Part shown: piece after piece, positions 61,020 to 64,000 of the stretch | Position numbering within the stretch: position 1 is the stretch's first letter | Layout of the letters: each line of letters starts with the position of its first letter | Source of the DNA: Nymphaea colorata | Taxonomy: Eukaryota; Streptophyta; Magnoliopsida; Nymphaeales; Nymphaeaceae | Assembly (NCBI RefSeq): GCF_008831285.2 | Contig: NC_045144.1 | Coordinates: 6,994,176 to 7,058,175 of the forward strand | Reading direction: 5' to 3' | DNA length: 64,000 bases | The notes under the pieces: generated by a model | What the model was told of the DNA's origin: nothing | Databases searched by the model: none | The model's input: the letters and a program-made list of their open reading frames with translations, nothing else | Translations under genes and position numbers: made by a program

Positions 61020-62395
61020 ATACATTGGGAGGATGTGATTAGATACCCAGCCCAATACAATGCATTGGATAGTGTGTTGTGAAAGGTTGGAGGATTTTTA
61101 TGTGCAAATTTTGAACAAAAAAAAATCCACAAATCCTATATTATTTGAGGTCGCGTTGAAGCCACATGCATAACTTATGAGGTTGAAGAAGCTTGTAATG
61201 TCTTGGTAGATTTAAGTCTAATTAATGTCATACAGTTCCATATATTTCCAAATGTTTGCATCCTAGTGATACTATGTGCTGTCCGTGGGTTCAATTTGAG
61301 ACACAGCAGAGATATGATCTAACTTCGGCAAAGACAACCCATAGAAATTCCCTTACCTTTCCTCGGTGGGTTCTAGAATCACATTGACAAGGGACATGCC
61401 AATATCTCGATGAGTTGTGCTGGGTATTACATGAACATGTCTTAGTAGACAGGCCATAGTTGATTGGGATTTGGTAGATGGGTCTAGTTGTTTGGTAGTA
61501 AGAACACTTTATAAGTATAAGAACAAGATCAACCTATCTTAAATATTAGGCATATTCATGAAACACTAGAACTCATGAATCTGCTCAATCTTTGAGACTA
61601 TTCAGCCATCACTTATAGAATGTCCATGATGGCAAACAACCTCTTTAAATGACTCCTTTAAAGAGTGTTTGAAAACAACAATACTGAATCTACCCTACAA
61701 AGTGGGGTATATCCATGTAACACTTACACAATGTTCTTGTTGCCAAATAGTTCCTTAGAGGTTTCATGAGACTTGGTTGGCCTCAATTATGGACAGTCTA
61801 GCTTCGGCATCGCCAGCCCAATAAAACTCAAGCTGCAGATGACACAAACAAGCCAAGCCCTTGCTCCAAATCGAGCATCCAAAACTAGACCCTGGTGCTA
61901 GCATCAGCTTCAACAATGCCATAAGTGGGTGAAAAAGGCTCAATGGACTAAGCAAACAAGAGTGTCAAATGTGTCAAGGAACTGAACCCCACTAGTTCTC
62001 CTCTTCCTCTAAAAGGAGGGGAGGGACAGAGGGAGTTTGGAGGTAGTGGATGGTGCAAGATTCCTGGCTGGAGAGAGACAGAGAGAGGGAGAGAGAGATT
62101 GAGCATGTATATTTGGACTCACATGGGGAAGCGAGAATGCATGAGGTAGGGAAGTTTTGAAGGCTGCCAATGTAGTGAGGACCCGTTCCTTCTTTGGAAA
62201 AACCGGCGAGTGGTCACCTCACCCTTCCTCGTCGCCGATGTCCTCTCTGAGGTGCAGCCGAGGCCGTCGAGTACGACAGACATGAGAGAAAGAGAGAGAG
62301 AGAGGCGACATCGATCGATAGGCTCCGTTGTCTTCGAAAAGCACAAAAGGAAAGGCCGTCCAATCGCTGCGATTTCTGCGGGCATCGATTGCACC
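60483..62395. other. Stretch upstream of the minus-strand exon and of the YABBY gene
   Basis: Contains a 61-bp (TA)n tract (60,956-61,016). Upstream exons of the minus-strand gene may be here, but none could be defined. A GC-richer block at 62,150-62,360 with GA-rich runs could be promoter or 5' exon sequence for either direction. Confidence 0.4.
60956..61016. repeat. (TA)n microsatellite
   Basis: About 61 bp of TA repeats preceded by a short TG run. Confidence 0.95.
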
Positions 62396-62644
62396 TCTCT
62401 TTCTCTCTCTATCTATCTCATTTTTGCTGTGTGTTGTGTGCTGGGTGGCCGTTTTGCCTGTTGATCACTAATCATTGTCCTCTCCCCCTTCTAACAAGAC
62501 CCGAAGCAACCCCTCTTCTCTCTTTCTGGTTTTCTAACTTTAATCCTGTGAGCGTCCTTCTTATTACCAGTGGATTCGTCCCCATACCAACAGCCATACC
62601 CTTTCTCTTCTCTCTCTCTCAATCTCACAGTAGAGAAAAGAAGG
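62396..62644 (+). promoter_or_regulatory. Pyrimidine-rich leader of the YABBY gene
   Basis: The 250 bp before the start codon are rich in TCTC and CTTCT runs (62,397-62,420, 62,510-62,535, 62,600-62,622), consistent with a plant 5' leader. No TATA box was identified with confidence. Confidence 0.3.
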
Positions 62645-63567
62645 ATGGAATTCATCTCCTCGTCTGAGCACCTTTGTTATGTTCGTTGCAACTTCTGCAG
62701 CACCATTCTTGCAGTGAGTTGGTTTCAGATCGAGCTTGCTAGAAATATGCTTACCTTGTTTTTTCTATTTTGTTTTAAAGAGGAAAGGAGGCCTGCTTTG
62801 ATTTTTTGATTTTCTGTTAGCTTCCCTCTTTGGTGTTCTGATGGCGAAGATCCAAAGGGGAAAGAAACCATGGAGAAAATAGGTGCATGTAGGTCATAGC
62901 TGTCGAATTTTCCATGTTTAAACATGTTGGTACTTGGTGCCGAGTTCAATATGAAGATACTTTCTGCATTTTTCCTTGGTTACCTTATGCTTTCTTCGAT
63001 CTCTTTCTCTCTCTGCTTTTCTCTTTATATGATTACTTACTTTCCTATGGTTTCTGGCATCTAGTTCTAATGCTTCTTATTGTTAATTCAAAGTAGTGCT
63101 CATTCTGTGATCTCTTTCTCTCTCTCTCTCTCTCACTGTTTTCAGGTTGGTGTTCCCTGCAAGAGGCTTCTTGACACAGTGACAGTAAAATGTGGGCACT
63201 GCAGTAATCTTTCTTTCATAACCACAAGGCCTGCTCTTGCTCCTCACCTTCCTCCTCCTGCTGCTGCTCCCGCTCCTTCTCCTTCTCCCCATCCTCCTCC
63301 TCCTCCTCGTTCCCACAGCTTCCCCGGCTCACTTAGCCTCCTTCACATCGGTCTGGTAATTTAATTCGGAGCTCTTCAACCTAGCTTTCATTAGAACTAG
63401 GAAGGAACAAAACTTACCATCCATTAAATTCAGCTTCTTCTTTTAACATTTAAATGTCTCACTCTGAAATTGTGATTGACAGCAACCAACATCGTCTTCA
63501 TCATCGCCATCATCATCACCTGCGGCCAGTGATGACAGCGTCCCCAGGGTGCATCATGTTGTCAAGC
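62645..63567 (+). CDS. CRC: CRABS CLAW / DROOPING LEAF-like YABBY transcription factor (5' part)
   Basis: YABBY proteins are plant nuclear regulators. The CRC/DL class specifies carpels and, in some lineages, nectaries or leaf midribs. Three exons are visible (62,645-62,713; 63,146-63,355; 63,483-63,567, ending after the first base of a codon), with GT-AG introns in phase 0 for the first two. The 121 residues include the N-terminal C2C2 zinc finger: C15-x2-C18 and C39-x2-C42, within 'SSSEHLCYVRC' and 'VGVPCKRLLDTVTVKCGHC'. The 'VGVPCKR' and 'LDTVTVKCGHC-NLSF' wording is that of CRC/DL rather than FIL/YAB2/YAB5 or INO. Residues 56-77 are a Pro/Ala run and 97-107 a Ser/Pro run, forming an unusually low-complexity linker. 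Exon 3 ends at 'HHVVK', where the family continues into the HMG-like YABBY domain. That part lies beyond the window, so nothing can be said of the 3' half. Confidence 0.92.

Positions 63568-64000
<433 letters not shown>

Overview
The window is nuclear DNA of a flowering plant. Three spliced protein genes with GT-AG introns, a nuclear-type tRNA-Asp, degraded Ty1/copia and Ty3/gypsy retrotransposons, many short inverted-repeat elements flanked by TTA or TAA, and long (TA)n and (CT)n microsatellites all point to this. There is no bacterial or organellar gene order. The species cannot be fixed from this sequence. The YABBY gene is of the CRABS CLAW/DROOPING LEAF type, which is found in angiosperms.

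Layout. Bases 1-24,600 are AT-rich intergenic DNA with MITEs, dispersed repeats and microsatellites, plus one decayed coding-like stretch on the minus strand near 19.1-19.6 kb. At 24.7-25.4 kb lies a two-exon histone H2A gene of the H2A.W type, with a recognisable histone-type promoter. A long, nearly perfect foldback (25,888-26,121) follows it. At 29.3-32.2 kb is a direct tandem duplication of about 1.3 kb, and one copy has since received a 332-bp MITE. At 33.3-35.9 kb two broken retrotransposons lie head to tail on the minus strand: copia gag-protease-integrase start, then gypsy integrase. Bases 36-45.9 kb are intergenic, with a chain of three MITEs at 41.7-42.3 kb.

A complete four-exon reversibly glycosylated polypeptide/UDP-arabinopyranose mutase gene occupies 46,427-51,489. 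Then come intergenic repeats, a tRNA-Asp(GTC) on the minus strand at 56,387-56,458, an unidentified probable last exon on the minus strand (60,091-60,480), and the first three exons of a CRABS CLAW/DROOPING LEAF-like YABBY gene (62,645-63,567). That gene runs off the right edge inside its third intron.

The genes do not form a pathway. They are ordinary, widely spaced plant genes for chromatin, cell-wall precursor supply and carpel development. I found no convincing new multi-gene system. The most unusual items are structural: the foldback behind the histone gene, the filled and empty MITE site within a tandem duplication, MITEs chained through single TTA targets, and a recurrent polarised (CT)n-(TA)n microsatellite design.
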